Source: Rubrimonas sp036735545 (lineage in GTDB: Bacteria; Pseudomonadota; Alphaproteobacteria; Rhodobacterales; Rhodobacteraceae). Taken from it: a stretch of 64,000 nt of DNA. The position numbers and the translations under genes are program-made. The stretch spans positions 80,237 to 144,236 of the forward strand of contig DAINOD010000002.1 in NCBI GenBank assembly GCA_036735545.1. The letters are read 5' to 3'. Of the stretch, positions 44,372 through 53,032 are shown piece after piece. Position 1 is the stretch's first letter, and each line of letters begins with the position of its first letter. The notes below the pieces were generated by a model. That model ran no database searches. It saw nothing but the letters and a program-made list of their open reading frames with translations, and was not told the DNA's origin.

Positions 44372-44761
44372 ATGACAGGCATCACCCCCGGCGCCGACCG
44401 GCCCTTCGGCCCCGCCCTCGCCGCCGGCCTGCGGCGCCGCTGCCCCGCTTGCGCCCGCGGCGCGCTGTTCGACGGCTATCTCGCGATCCGCCCGGCCTGC
44501 CCCGCCTGCGGCGAGCCGCTCGCCGGTCACCGCGCCGACGACGCGCCCGCCTGGGTCACCATGCTGGTGGTCGGCCACCTGATGGTCCCCGCGATCCTCG
44601 CCGCCCGCGGCATCGACGGCTGGCCGACCTGGGCGCACATGGTCGTCTGGCCGCTGGTCGCGCTCGGGCTGTGCCTCGCGCTGCTGCCGCGGATGAAGGG
44701 CGCCATCGTCGGCTGGCAGTGGGCCTGCCGGATGCACGGCTTCGGCGACGGCCGCCCGTGA
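44372..44761 (+). CDS. DUF983 family membrane protein
   Basis: 129 residues. Two CPAC motifs, RRCPACARGALFDGYL and IRPACPACGEPL, make a zinc-ribbon-like N-terminal part; two membrane helices follow (TMLVVGHLMVPAILAA and VVWPLVALGLCLALLP). This is the DUF983 pattern. Function unknown; often near cytochrome oxidase genes in other genomes, not here. Stop overlaps the NUDIX start. Confidence 0.88.
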   Translation: MTGITPGADRPFGPALAAGLRRRCPACARGALFDGYLAIRPACPACGEPLAGHRADDAPAWVTMLVVGHLMVPAILAARGIDGWPTWAHMVVWPLVALGLCLALLPRMKGAIVGWQWACRMHGFGDGRP

Positions 44762-45480
44762 CCGAAGCCCGCGCCGGGACCGAAGCCCGCGCCGGGACCG
44801 GGGCTCCGCCTGTCCCGCGCGACGCGGCGAGCCTCGTGCTCTTGCGCCGCGACGGGCCCGAGCCGCGGGTGCTGATGGGCCAGCGCGGGGCCGGCGCGCG
44901 GTTCATGCCCTCCAAGTTCGTCTTTCCCGGCGGCGCGCTCGACCCCGCCGACGCGCAGCTGACCGCCGGCGCGCCGCTGGCTGAGCCCACCGCCCGCCGG
45001 CTCGGCGCCCAGGCGCCCCCCGACATGGCCGCCGCCCTCGCCCGCGCGGCCGTGCGCGAGACCTACGAGGAGGCGGGCCTCACCCTCGGCGCGCCCGACC
45101 CCGCCGCGGCGCTCTGGGCCGCGGACGCGCCGCCGGGCTGGCGCGGCTTTCTCGGCCGCGGCCTGGTGCCGGCGCTCGACCGTCTGAGTTTCGTGTTCCG
45201 CGCGATCACGCCGCCGACGCGGCCCGTGCGCTTCGACGCGCGCTTCTTCCTCGCCGACGCGGCCGAGGTGGCGGGCGATCCCGACGACTTCTCGGGCGCC
45301 GAGGACGAGCTGTCGCATCTGCGCTGGCTGACGCTGACCGAGGCGCGCCGGCTCGACCTGCCCTTCATCACCACCGTGGTGCTGGCCGAGGTCGAGGCGC
45401 GGCTGGACGACCCCGCCGACCGGCCCGCCCCCTTCTTCCACCACCGCGACGGGCGGTCGTTCATCGACGCGTTGGCGTGA
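44758..45480 (+). CDS. NUDIX hydrolase with expanded Nudix box region
   Basis: 240 residues from a GTG overlapping the DUF983 stop. The box is split: the leading G is in FPGGALDPAD, then about 40 extra residues, then ARAAVRETYEEAGLTL with the RExxEE core. This NUDT19-like layout acts on CoA-type or other nucleotides; target unknown. The N-terminus begins with an 18-bp DNA duplication coding TEARAG twice. Its stop overlaps the MFS start. Confidence 0.86.
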   Translation: MTEARAGTEARAGTGAPPVPRDAASLVLLRRDGPEPRVLMGQRGAGARFMPSKFVFPGGALDPADAQLTAGAPLAEPTARRLGAQAPPDMAAALARAAVRETYEEAGLTLGAPDPAAALWAADAPPGWRGFLGRGLVPALDRLSFVFRAITPPTRPVRFDARFFLADAAEVAGDPDDFSGAEDELSHLRWLTLTEARRLDLPFITTVVLAEVEARLDDPADRPAPFFHHRDGRSFIDALA

Positions 45481-46661
45481 GCGGGCCCGTTCCCGTCCCT
45501 GCCCGGCCCGCGCCGCCGGGACAGCGGGGGTTGCTCGCCGCGATCGCCTGCATCGCGCTGTTCGGCGTCGGGCAGGGCATGACGCACCCGCTGTTCGCGC
45601 TCAGGCTGGAGCAGGACGGCTGGCCCTCGGCCATGGTCGGGCTGTCGGGGGCGATGGTGGCGCTGGCCTCGCTGACGCTGGCGCCGCTCATGCCGCGGCT
45701 GATCCGCGCCGTGGGGCTGCCGCGCTTCCTGTCGCTCGGGGCGCTGATGTCCTCGCTGATGCTGCTCGGCTTCCCGCTGGTGGATAACTACTGGGCCTGG
45801 CTCGTGCTGCGCTACCTGCAGGGGGCGGCGGCGGCGATGTTGTTCGTCGGCTCCGAGATCTGGATCGTCGCCGACGCGGAGGAGGGCTCGCGCGGCCGCG
45901 TGGTCGGTTTCTATGCGACCGTTCTGTCGCTGGGCTTCGCCGCCGGCCCGATGATCCTGACCGGAGTGGGGGTGGACGGCGCGACGCCCTTCGCGGTCTG
46001 CGCGGCGCTGTCGCTTATCTGCCTGGCGCCGCTGGCCACCGCCTGGAACGCAGCCCCGGCCACGAGCGACGAGGACGGGCCCGGCGTCCCGCCGCTGCGC
46101 TTCCTGCGCACGGACCCCACGGTGATCGGCGCGGTCATCCTGTTCGGCGCGGTGGAGTTCGGCGTCATGGCGCTGCTGCCGGTCTGGGGCGTCAAGATCG
46201 GCATGGAGCGGGAGCAGGCGACGTTCCTCGTCTCGGCGCTCGTGCTGGGCAACGTGGCGCTGCAGATCCCCCTCGGCGCGCTGGCCGACCGGCTGAACCG
46301 GCGCGCCATGCTGATCGGCTGCGGGCTGACCTGCCTCGTCGCCGCGGCGCTGCTGCCGGCGCTCGCGCGCACGGGCTGGCCGCTGTGGGCGACGCTGTTC
46401 GTGTGGGGCGGGCTGGTGGCGGGGCTCTACACCATCGGCCTGGTCGAACTCGGCGCGCGCTATCGCGGGGCGGAGCTGGTGTCGGCGAACGCCGCCGTGA
46501 TCACCGGCTACGGCCTCGGCGCGCTGGCGGGACCGCTGCTCGTGGGCCTCGCCATGGACGTGGTGGAGCCGCACGGGCTGTCGATCGCGCTGGCCGCCAT
46601 GGCCGGGAGTTTCCTCGGCGTCGCGGTCTGGCGGGGGATCGCGCGGGCGCGCCGCGCTTGA
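45477..46661 (+). CDS. MFS transporter (YfkF/YcaD-like)
   Basis: 394 residues, 12 membrane segments, from a GTG overlapping the NUDIX stop. MFS loop between helices 2 and 3 (PLMPRLIRAVGLPRFL) and GALADRLNRRAML between 8 and 9. FVGSEIWIVADAEEGSRGRVVGFYATVLSLGFAAGP is typical of the YcaD/YfkF group. Substrate unknown. Third gene of the DUF983-NUDIX-MFS operon. Confidence 0.86.
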   Translation: MSGPVPVPARPAPPGQRGLLAAIACIALFGVGQGMTHPLFALRLEQDGWPSAMVGLSGAMVALASLTLAPLMPRLIRAVGLPRFLSLGALMSSLMLLGFPLVDNYWAWLVLRYLQGAAAAMLFVGSEIWIVADAEEGSRGRVVGFYATVLSLGFAAGPMILTGVGVDGATPFAVCAALSLICLAPLATAWNAAPATSDEDGPGVPPLRFLRTDPTVIGAVILFGAVEFGVMALLPVWGVKIGMEREQATFLVSALVLGNVALQIPLGALADRLNRRAMLIGCGLTCLVAAALLPALARTGWPLWATLFVWGGLVAGLYTIGLVELGARYRGAELVSANAAVITGYGLGALAGPLLVGLAMDVVEPHGLSIALAAMAGSFLGVAVWRGIARARRA

Positions 46662-46757
46662 CAGCGCCGGGCCGTTGGGGCATCCGGCGTCTTCGATATT
46701 CGGACAGCGCGCCTGCGGGCGCCGCGCTGCGGGGCCTGACGCTCCGGGGAGAGGACC

Positions 46758-46925
46758 ATGGCGAAGCCGACCACGATCAAGATCCGGCTGAACTCCAGCG
46801 CCGGCACCGGGCACTTCTATGTGACCAAGAAGAATTCGCGCACCATGACCGAGAAGATGTCGGTCCGGAAATACGATCCGGTCGCGCGCAAGCATGTCGA
46901 ATACAAGGAAGGCAAGATCAAGTGA
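46758..46925 (+). CDS. rpmG: 50S ribosomal protein L33
   Basis: 55 residues: AKPTTIKIRLNSSAGTGHFYVTK start and KYDPVARKHVEYKEGKIK end, canonical for L33. It lacks the two CxxC pairs, so it is the zinc-free form common in Proteobacteria. GGGGAGAGGACC upstream of the ATG. Followed by an intrinsic terminator. Confidence 0.97.
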   Translation: MAKPTTIKIRLNSSAGTGHFYVTKKNSRTMTEKMSVRKYDPVARKHVEYKEGKIK

Positions 46926-46966
46926 GGCGCTGACGCCCACTGATCTGACGCCAACAGGACTGACAC

Positions 46967-46995
46967 ACGGCGGCTTCGGCCGCCGTTTTCGTTTT
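46967..46995 (+). terminator. Intrinsic terminator after rpmG
   Basis: Perfect 8-base stem ACGGCGGC/GCCGCCGT with TTCG loop (46967-46986) followed by TTTCGTTTT. Stable tetraloop and T-run make this the best terminator in the window; it also lies near the end of the opposite-strand operon. Confidence 0.93.
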
Positions 46996-47006
46996 CCGGC
47001 GTCGCC

Positions 47007-47858
47007 TCACGCCGGGCCGACGGGGTCGGCGAGCGACTCGGCCGCGAACAGCCGTGGCGGGTCGAGCACCTCGCGCAACCGGGCGGTCAGCGGCATCTCG
47101 GCCCAGGGCGCGGGGTCCGTCGCCTCCAGCGCCGCATAGACGCCCGACACCGCCCGCGCGGCGGCCTCGGCCGCAGGCGCTCCCAACGCCAGCCGCGCCG
47201 CGAACAGCCCCGCGAACAGGTCTCCCGTGCCCGCGGGCCGGCGGTCGAGCAGCGGCGTCGCCACCGCAAGCGCCGCGTCGCCCTCCACGACCACCGTCGC
47301 GACGGACCCCGCCCCGGCGACGCCGGTGACGGCGACAAGCGGCGCGAGCCCCCGCGCGGCCGCGGCGGCCTCGGCCGGCGTGGCCACGGGCGCGTCGGTC
47401 AGCGCGCCCAACTCGAAACGGTTGGGCGTCAGCGCGTCCGCCATGGGAACGAGCCGATCGCGGATGACCGCGACCACCTCGGGCGGGGCGAAGAAGCCGA
47501 GGTCGTCGTCGCCCATCACCGGGTCGCACAGGTAGCGCAGACCGGGATTGGCGGCCCTCGCGCGCGCCACGAAACCGGCCACCGCCTCCGCCGTGTCGGC
47601 GCGGCCCAGATAGCCCGTCAGCACCCACCCGGCGCGTTGCGGAAGGCCCCGCTCCTCCACGCCGCGCAGCAGGTCGGCCACCAGCGCCGCCTCCAGCGCC
47701 CGGCCCCGCACGGTGGGGTGGCGGGGGTGGTTGGAGAGCAGCGTGGTCGGCACCTCCACCACCTCCACCCCCGCCGCGCGCATGGGAAAGGCGGCGGCCG
47801 AATTGCCGACATGACCCCAGCAGACCTGGCTCTGGATCGCGATGACGAGCGGGATCAT
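47007..47858 (-). CDS. pdxY: Pyridoxal kinase-like protein (PdxY/PdxK)
   Basis: 283 residues. The start IPLVIAIQSQVCWGHVGNSAA and HPTVRG, VLTGYLGRA, LCDPVMGDDD (metal/ATP region) and the catalytic AGTGDLFAGLF mark a PdxK/PdxY family kinase of the ribokinase fold. Phosphorylates pyridoxal to PLP. ATG overlaps the stop of the SMP-30/isochorismatase gene (ATGA); it is the last gene of the long operon. Its place suggests either salvage of PLP for that pathway or a related small-molecule kinase. Confidence 0.88.
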   Translation of the reverse strand: MIPLVIAIQSQVCWGHVGNSAAAFPMRAAGVEVVEVPTTLLSNHPRHPTVRGRALEAALVADLLRGVEERGLPQRAGWVLTGYLGRADTAEAVAGFVARARAANPGLRYLCDPVMGDDDLGFFAPPEVVAVIRDRLVPMADALTPNRFELGALTDAPVATPAEAAAAARGLAPLVAVTGVAGAGSVATVVVEGDAALAVATPLLDRRPAGTGDLFAGLFAARLALGAPAAEAAARAVSGVYAALEATDPAPWAEMPLTARLREVLDPPRLFAAESLADPVGPA

Positions 47859-49393
47859 CCCCCCAGCGCCGCGATCACCGCGTCGGCGCTTGTCACCTCG
47901 GCGACGTTGCGCAGGGCGTAGTCGATGCTGGCGCGGTGCCAGTCGGCGTTCATGGTGGCGCAGCAATCCTCGGGGATCACCATGCGATAACCCTTGTCGG
48001 CGCCGGTGCGGGCGGTGTGCTCGATGGACATGTTGGTCCATGCTCCGGTCTCGATGATCGTGTCGCGGCCCGCGGCGCGCAGCACGGTCTCCAGCGTCGA
48101 GCCCTCGAAGGCGCTCATGCGCATCTTGCGCACCACATGGTCGCCCGGCTGGGGCTCCAGCCCGGGGACAGGCGCGGCGCCCCAAGTGCCGCGCACCAGC
48201 GCCTTGGCGTCGCGCACGCCCTGGAACAGGCCGCAGTTCAGCGTCAGGCCGGGCGCGCCGGGCTCGACCTCGAACCACACATGGATCACCGGCACGCCCC
48301 GGGCGCGCGCCGCGGCCGCCAGACGCGCGCAGTTGGCCACCGCGCCCTGCGCCTTGCAGTGCGCGGGCGCTCCAGACTCTGCGAAGGCGCCGCCCTCCAT
48401 CACCACGTCGTTCTGCATGTCCTGGATCACCAGCGCGCAACGGGTGGGGTCCAGCGTCAGCCCGCCGGCCGCAGGCCGCGCCGGCGCCGCGCCGCGCATG
48501 TGGGGCTCCACCCGCGGGCCGACCTTCACCGGCACGGCGTAGAGCGAGGTCGAGGCGCACAGGAACAGCGTCCGCCAGTCGTCGCCCCCCCAGGCGAGGT
48601 TGGCGACGAGTTCGGGGCAGGAGACCTCGCCCAGCCTGCGCCCGTCGGGGGCGTAGACCCAGACGCCGCCGGGCGCGGTCACCCAGACGTCGCCGTGCAT
48701 GTCGCACTTCATGCCGTCCGGCACGCCGGGGCGCAGCGCGTCCACGATCCCGCTCGCGAACAGCCGCTCGCCCGAGAGGCGCCCGTCGGGCCCGACGTCA
48801 TAGGCGCGGATGAGGGTCTGCACCGTGTCGTTGACGTAGAGGGTGCGCTCGTCGGGCGAGAAGCACAGGCCGTTCGGCTGGGTGAAGGCGTAGCGGTCCA
48901 CCATCAGCTCAGGCTCCCCGCCGCCGGGGGGGATGCGGTAGACGCCCTGGAAGCCGAGCTGGACCGGCCGCTCCACCCCGTAGACCGGCATGCGTCCGTA
49001 AGTGGGATCGGTGAACCAGATCGCCCCGTCCGAGGCGACGCACAGGTCGTTGGGCGAGTTCAGTTCGCGCCCCTCGAAATGCGAGGCCAGCACCTCGCGC
49101 CGCCCGCCCTCGAAGCGCGCGACCGAGGAGGTGGCGTGCTCGCAGACCAGCAGGCGCCGGGCGGCGTCCAGCGTCATGCCGTTGCCCTTGTGCGAGGGGC
49201 GCGTCGCCTCCCGGACGCCGGCGCGGTCCCAGCGCCGCCGAACGTCGCCGGGCATGTCGGAGAACAGCAGGCATCCCTCGCGCGGGTCCCACACCGGTCC
49301 CTCGACGAAGGCGTAGCCCGAGCCGAGCTGGCGGACCGGCGCGTGCTCCTCGATCAGCGCGCGGAAGGCGGGGTCGTGGGCTACATGGGCCAT
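47855..49393 (-). CDS. SMP-30/gluconolactonase - isochorismatase-like fusion
   Basis: 512 residues. Residues ~1-300 are an SMP-30/lactonase beta-propeller: GYAFVEGPVWDPREGCLLFSD (metal-ligand Glu), NSPNDLCVASDGAIWFTDPTYG, FTQPNGLCFSPDERTLYVND and VPDGMKCDMHGDVW. Residues ~320-512 are an isochorismatase-fold hydrolase: Asp325 in VIQDMQND and Lys423 in VRKMRMSAF fit the catalytic D-K pair, but the usual Cys (TN-x-C) is Ser456 in GAWTNMSIEH. One chain would hydrolyse a lactone and then perhaps an amide or vinyl ether. No signal peptide. Confidence 0.87.
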   Translation of the reverse strand: MAHVAHDPAFRALIEEHAPVRQLGSGYAFVEGPVWDPREGCLLFSDMPGDVRRRWDRAGVREATRPSHKGNGMTLDAARRLLVCEHATSSVARFEGGRREVLASHFEGRELNSPNDLCVASDGAIWFTDPTYGRMPVYGVERPVQLGFQGVYRIPPGGGEPELMVDRYAFTQPNGLCFSPDERTLYVNDTVQTLIRAYDVGPDGRLSGERLFASGIVDALRPGVPDGMKCDMHGDVWVTAPGGVWVYAPDGRRLGEVSCPELVANLAWGGDDWRTLFLCASTSLYAVPVKVGPRVEPHMRGAAPARPAAGGLTLDPTRCALVIQDMQNDVVMEGGAFAESGAPAHCKAQGAVANCARLAAAARARGVPVIHVWFEVEPGAPGLTLNCGLFQGVRDAKALVRGTWGAAPVPGLEPQPGDHVVRKMRMSAFEGSTLETVLRAAGRDTIIETGAWTNMSIEHTARTGADKGYRMVIPEDCCATMNADWHRASIDYALRNVAEVTSADAVIAALGG

Positions 49394-49424
49394 CGGCGGC
49401 GCTCCCGGGGCGGCTTGGCGGGAC

Positions 49425-50345
49425 TTACATCCAGCTGGCGATCATGTCGTGCTGCACGCCGGCCTGCGCGGCGCGGCGGTAGAAGCCGATCAGGTTGCGG
49501 ATCGGGTCGGCCAGCCGCGTGGTCGCGGTCAGGAAGGCCACCAGCACGCCGAGCGTGGTGCTTCCCTCGATCACCTGCATCCCCACGACCAGCAGGAGCC
49601 CGAGCGGCGCGGCGGCGTTCAGCAGGTTCAGCGCCGCCTTCATGATCTGCTTCCAGACATGGATGAGCATGCGGTTGCGGTAGAGCCTCGGCGCCAGTTT
49701 CTCCGGCTCCCCGTCCTCCAGCGCGCCGGCGAAGTCGCGCCCCAGCGACACCTGGTCGGCCATCAGCCTGTTGAGCCGGCGCTGCATGAACGGCGCCAGC
49801 AGCGCCTGCGGCGCCACCAGCGCCAGCGCGATCGCCGCCGCCGGCGGGTCCACGAACAGCATGTAGCCCCCGAGGCCCAGCAGCAGCGTGGCGTCGGCGA
49901 AGGCCCCGCTCGGCCCGGTCCCGACGAAGCCGCCCAGCCGGTCGACCTCCCCGCCGAGGATCGCCGCCGCCTCGCCCGGTCCCGCCCCCTGCCCCGCGCG
50001 TCCGTCGCGCCACAGGCCCAGCAGATGCGTGCGGGTGTAGTTTGTCGCGCTCTCCGACAGCCAGCCCTGGCAGACCAGCAGCGCGAACTTCGCGCCCTGA
50101 TGGGCGAGGATCGCGCCGGCGTAGAGCAGGCCCAGCGACCACAGCAGCGCCATGTCGCTCGCCGCGATGGCGTCGTCCACCAGCCGGCGCTGCAGCTCGA
50201 TGGGCGCGAGGTTCAGCGCGGTCGCCAGCAGCGCCAGCGCGCACAGGCCGAGCTGGCGCCAGCCGCTCATGCGCCAGACATAGCGCCAGAGCGAGGTCGC
50301 GGGGGTGTCGTCGCCGGTCAACTCGACGGGTGCGGGAGCGATCAT
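49425..50345 (-). CDS. ABC-type membrane domain protein without ATPase (second of tandem pair)
   Basis: 306 residues from the ATG at 50345 (an ATG at 50387 abutting the upstream stop would add 14 residues). It matches an ABC exporter membrane domain with about six helices: SGWRQLGLCALALLATALN at the first, LNAAAPLGLLLVVGMQVIEG near the fifth, and ends at RLADPIRNLIGFYRRAAQAG, just where an ATPase domain would begin. No Walker motif anywhere. Clearly paralogous to the preceding gene. Role unknown: stripped transporter half, receptor or scaffold. Confidence 0.75.
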   Translation of the reverse strand: MIAPAPVELTGDDTPATSLWRYVWRMSGWRQLGLCALALLATALNLAPIELQRRLVDDAIAASDMALLWSLGLLYAGAILAHQGAKFALLVCQGWLSESATNYTRTHLLGLWRDGRAGQGAGPGEAAAILGGEVDRLGGFVGTGPSGAFADATLLLGLGGYMLFVDPPAAAIALALVAPQALLAPFMQRRLNRLMADQVSLGRDFAGALEDGEPEKLAPRLYRNRMLIHVWKQIMKAALNLLNAAAPLGLLLVVGMQVIEGSTTLGVLVAFLTATTRLADPIRNLIGFYRRAAQAGVQHDMIASWM

Positions 50346-50387
50346 GCCGGCGGACGTAGGGCCTCGCGTGACGCGGGGCCAGAGCAT

Positions 50388-51305
50388 TCATCGCCATTGC
50401 GCCAGCATCCGATGCTGGACGCGCGCCTGCGCGGCGCGACGATAGAGGCCGATCAGCGTGCGCAACGGGGCCGCGAGCCGCTGCTGGGCGATCAGGAACG
50501 CCACCAGCACGCCGACCCCGGTCTCGCCCTCGGTCACCAGCCAGCCGCCCAGCACCAACAGCCCCAGCGGCGCCAGCGCGTTGGCGAGGTTGAGCAAGCC
50601 CTTCATCAGGTACTTCCAGCCATGCAGCGCCATGCGGTTGGCGTGAAGCTGCGGGATCAGCGCCGCAGCGTCCTCACCCGCCAGCGCCGCCCCGAACGCG
50701 CGGCCGAGCGAGACCTGACGCGCCACCAGCCGGTTGAGCCGGCGCTGCATCAGCGGCGCGATCACCAGCTTGGGCGCGAGCAGGCCCAGCGCCAACGCCC
50801 CCGCCAGCGGCTCCACCGCCAGCATGTAGGCCGTCACGCCCAGCAGCAGCGTCGCATCGGCCACCGCGCTGCTGGGGGCCGACCCGACGAAGCCGCCCAG
50901 CTTCGCCGCCTCGGCGCCGAGGATCGCCGCCGCCTCACCCTGGCCAGCCGGCGACGGCGAGGAACGCCAGCGCGCGAGCAACTGGCTGCGCAAGTGGGCC
51001 GTGGCGTTTTCGCCCAGCCACCCCTGCCCCAGCTTCATCGCATACTTCAGCGCCTGGAACCCCACGGCGACCGCGAGATAGACCGCCCCCAGCGCCCACA
51101 GCTGGCCCTTGTCGCCGCCCGCCACGGCGTCGTCTATCAGCCGCCGCTGCAGCTCGATCGGGACCACGCCCAGCCCCGACGCCGCCAGCGCGAGCGCGCA
51201 CAGGGCGACCTGCCGCCAGCCGCTCATCCGCCAGACAAAGCCCCACAACCCCTCGTCCGCCGGGGCCGGGCGCAGGACGAGGGGCATTGCGGGCGAGCGG
51301 ATCAC
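50388..51305 (-). CDS. ABC-type membrane domain protein without ATPase (first of tandem pair)
   Basis: 305 residues. SGWRQVALCALALAASGLGVVPIELQRRLIDDA aligns with the first helix pair of ABC exporters reduced to a short form; PLMQRRLNRLVARQVSLGRAF is the cytoplasmic extension. It ends RLAAPLRTLIGLYRRAAQAR with no nucleotide-binding domain. Shared blocks with the next gene (WRMSGWRQ, IELQRRL, MQRRLNRL, LIGFYRRAAQA-type end) show duplication. It follows the MBL hydrolase by 3 nt. Confidence 0.75.
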   Translation of the reverse strand: MIRSPAMPLVLRPAPADEGLWGFVWRMSGWRQVALCALALAASGLGVVPIELQRRLIDDAVAGGDKGQLWALGAVYLAVAVGFQALKYAMKLGQGWLGENATAHLRSQLLARWRSSPSPAGQGEAAAILGAEAAKLGGFVGSAPSSAVADATLLLGVTAYMLAVEPLAGALALGLLAPKLVIAPLMQRRLNRLVARQVSLGRAFGAALAGEDAAALIPQLHANRMALHGWKYLMKGLLNLANALAPLGLLVLGGWLVTEGETGVGVLVAFLIAQQRLAAPLRTLIGLYRRAAQARVQHRMLAQWR

Positions 51306-51308
51306 GTC

Positions 51309-52157
51309 TCAGGCCGGGAACCACGCCCGGTCAGGCAGGCTCTCCACCATCGGCCCCGGCACGGCCATGTCCATGCGCCCCACCACGCGCTGATGCGCGA
51401 TCCTCGCCGGCCGGTCGTGGATCGGCAGAAGGAAGCTCGCGTTGTTCAGCAGCTTCTTCATCGCCGCCTTCTCGGAACGGATCGAGCCGAAGCGGTTGCC
51501 GACGATCTGGGGCTCCATGAACTGGTCCTGCCGGACCTGGTTCACGATCTGGTCGTTGAAGTTGTAGATGACGTCGCCGCAGATGACCGCGATCCCCTCG
51601 GCGGTCTCGACATGGACGTTCATCGAGCCCTCGGTATGCGCGAAGGCAGGCTCGCACCAGACGCCGGGGCAGATCTCCTCGCCGCCGGTGATCTCGAGGT
51701 CGAGAAAGCGCAGGGCGTCGCGGGTGTGCAGCCGCTCGATCAGGTGGATGATGTCGGGCTTGGGATACTGCGGGTGCATCAGGCCGGAGACGGAGTGCTC
51801 CAGCTCCTTGCGGTTCACCACCACGGTGGTGTTCATCGGAAAGCAGTCGTCCTTGCCGGCATGGTCGATGTGAAGGTGGGTGTGCAGGATGCAGCGCACG
51901 TCGCCGGGCCTCACGCCGTGGCGGGCGAGCTGGTTCTCGATCATGTTCTCGTGGAACTGCAGCCCCCGCATCCCCAGCGAGGCCATGATCGCGTTGTCGC
52001 GGTATCCGGTGTCCACCACGATGGGCCAGGGCCCGCCGAGGATCAGGAATCCGTAGACCGGCACGCGCTTGGTGCGGCCGCAGTCGTGGCCGAGCACGAG
52101 AAAGCTCGCCTCCAGCTCGATGTCGCCGTAGTCGAGCAGCTTGATCTCCAGAGCCAT
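51309..52157 (-). CDS. MBL-fold hydrolase, AHL lactonase-like
   Basis: 282 residues. Metal motif HTHLHIDHAG, the later His in EPAFAHTEGSM, and Asp in AVICGDVIYNFND. Layout resembles N-acyl homoserine lactonases (AttM/AiiB group) and relatives that open lactones. Cytosolic. In this operon a lactone or ring-opening step is plausible; quorum-signal cleavage is an alternative that the context does not favour. Confidence 0.85.
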   Translation of the reverse strand: MALEIKLLDYGDIELEASFLVLGHDCGRTKRVPVYGFLILGGPWPIVVDTGYRDNAIMASLGMRGLQFHENMIENQLARHGVRPGDVRCILHTHLHIDHAGKDDCFPMNTTVVVNRKELEHSVSGLMHPQYPKPDIIHLIERLHTRDALRFLDLEITGGEEICPGVWCEPAFAHTEGSMNVHVETAEGIAVICGDVIYNFNDQIVNQVRQDQFMEPQIVGNRFGSIRSEKAAMKKLLNNASFLLPIHDRPARIAHQRVVGRMDMAVPGPMVESLPDRAWFPA

Positions 52158-52168
52158 CCCTGTCCCCC

Positions 52169-53032
52169 TCAGTCCAGCCGGTAGACCCGGCGCGCGGTTT
52201 TCTCGAAGATGTTCGCGTGGTGTTCGGCCGGCGTGGCGGCGCGGTGGGCGGCGAGGAGCGTGGCGTAGTCGGTCCAGAGCTTCTCGATGGGGAAGTTCGA
52301 GCCCCACAGGCAGCGCTCGGCGCCGAACATGGCCAGCGTCTCGCGCGTCACCCAGGCGATGTGGTCGGGGTCGCAGCGGTGCAGGAAGGTGCCGAGGCCC
52401 GACAGCTTCACCACCACGTTGGGCCGCTCCGCCAGCCGCTTCATGCCTTCGCGCCACAGCGGGATCACCTCGGCCGCCTCAAGCATCCCGGCGTGCTGCA
52501 GGACGAACGTCACCTGGGGGCAGGCGGCGGCCAGCGCGGCGGCGCCCGCCATCTGCGGCGTGAACACCTGCAGGTCGAAGCTCCAGCCATGGTCGGCCAG
52601 CCGCGCCACGTTGCGTTGCAGCGACGGGTCCTCGCAGAGGTCGGGGCGGGCGGCGAAGCGGTATTCGGGGCGCGCGTGCCAGTGCAGTTGCTGGCGCACG
52701 CCGCGCACCATCGAGCGCGCCGCCAGCCGCTTCAGCGCGGGGCGAGCGTCTTCCACGGTCAGGTCGGCGTAGGCGACGATGGCGTGCGGCCAGCCATGGG
52801 CCTCGGCGGTGGCCTGCACCCAGGCGGCCTCGTCGGCGGCCTGCTCCGGCGGCCAGTTCGCCTGCACGTAGACCGCGCGCGTCACGCCGGCGGCCTCGGC
52901 CTCGGCGCGGAACTCGGCGATGGGGTAGTCGCGCCGGATCGCCTCGTAGGGCCCGAAGATGCGCGGCTGCATCGGGCCCATGAGCCACGGCAGGTCCTGC
53001 CGCCGCCAGATGTGGAAATGCGCGTCGATCAT
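52169..53032 (-). CDS. Amidohydrolase family 2 (TIM-barrel) hydrolase
   Basis: 287 residues beginning MIDAHFHIW, with the first metal His pair; later AVYVQANWPPEQ, VVKLSGLGTF and WGSNFPIEKLW (the conserved Asp position reads Asn in GSNFP). Family members hydrolyse lactones (e.g. 2-pyrone-4,6-dicarboxylate, fuconolactone) or decarboxylate aromatics. Start ATG overlaps the stop of the VWA gene. The Asn may indicate altered metal binding. Confidence 0.84.
   Translation of the reverse strand: MIDAHFHIWRRQDLPWLMGPMQPRIFGPYEAIRRDYPIAEFRAEAEAAGVTRAVYVQANWPPEQAADEAAWVQATAEAHGWPHAIVAYADLTVEDARPALKRLAARSMVRGVRQQLHWHARPEYRFAARPDLCEDPSLQRNVARLADHGWSFDLQVFTPQMAGAAALAAACPQVTFVLQHAGMLEAAEVIPLWREGMKRLAERPNVVVKLSGLGTFLHRCDPDHIAWVTRETLAMFGAERCLWGSNFPIEKLWTDYATLLAAHRAATPAEHHANIFEKTARRVYRLD

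Noticed and set aside
44758..44800. 18-bp direct duplication at the start of the NUDIX gene as an attachment site
   Set aside because: It is a simple in-frame duplication coding TEARAG twice; no integrase or second copy is present.
51309..52157. Quorum-quenching AHL lactonase
   Set aside because: The motif is shared by many MBL hydrolases and the operon is catabolic in character with no LuxR/LuxI genes nearby.
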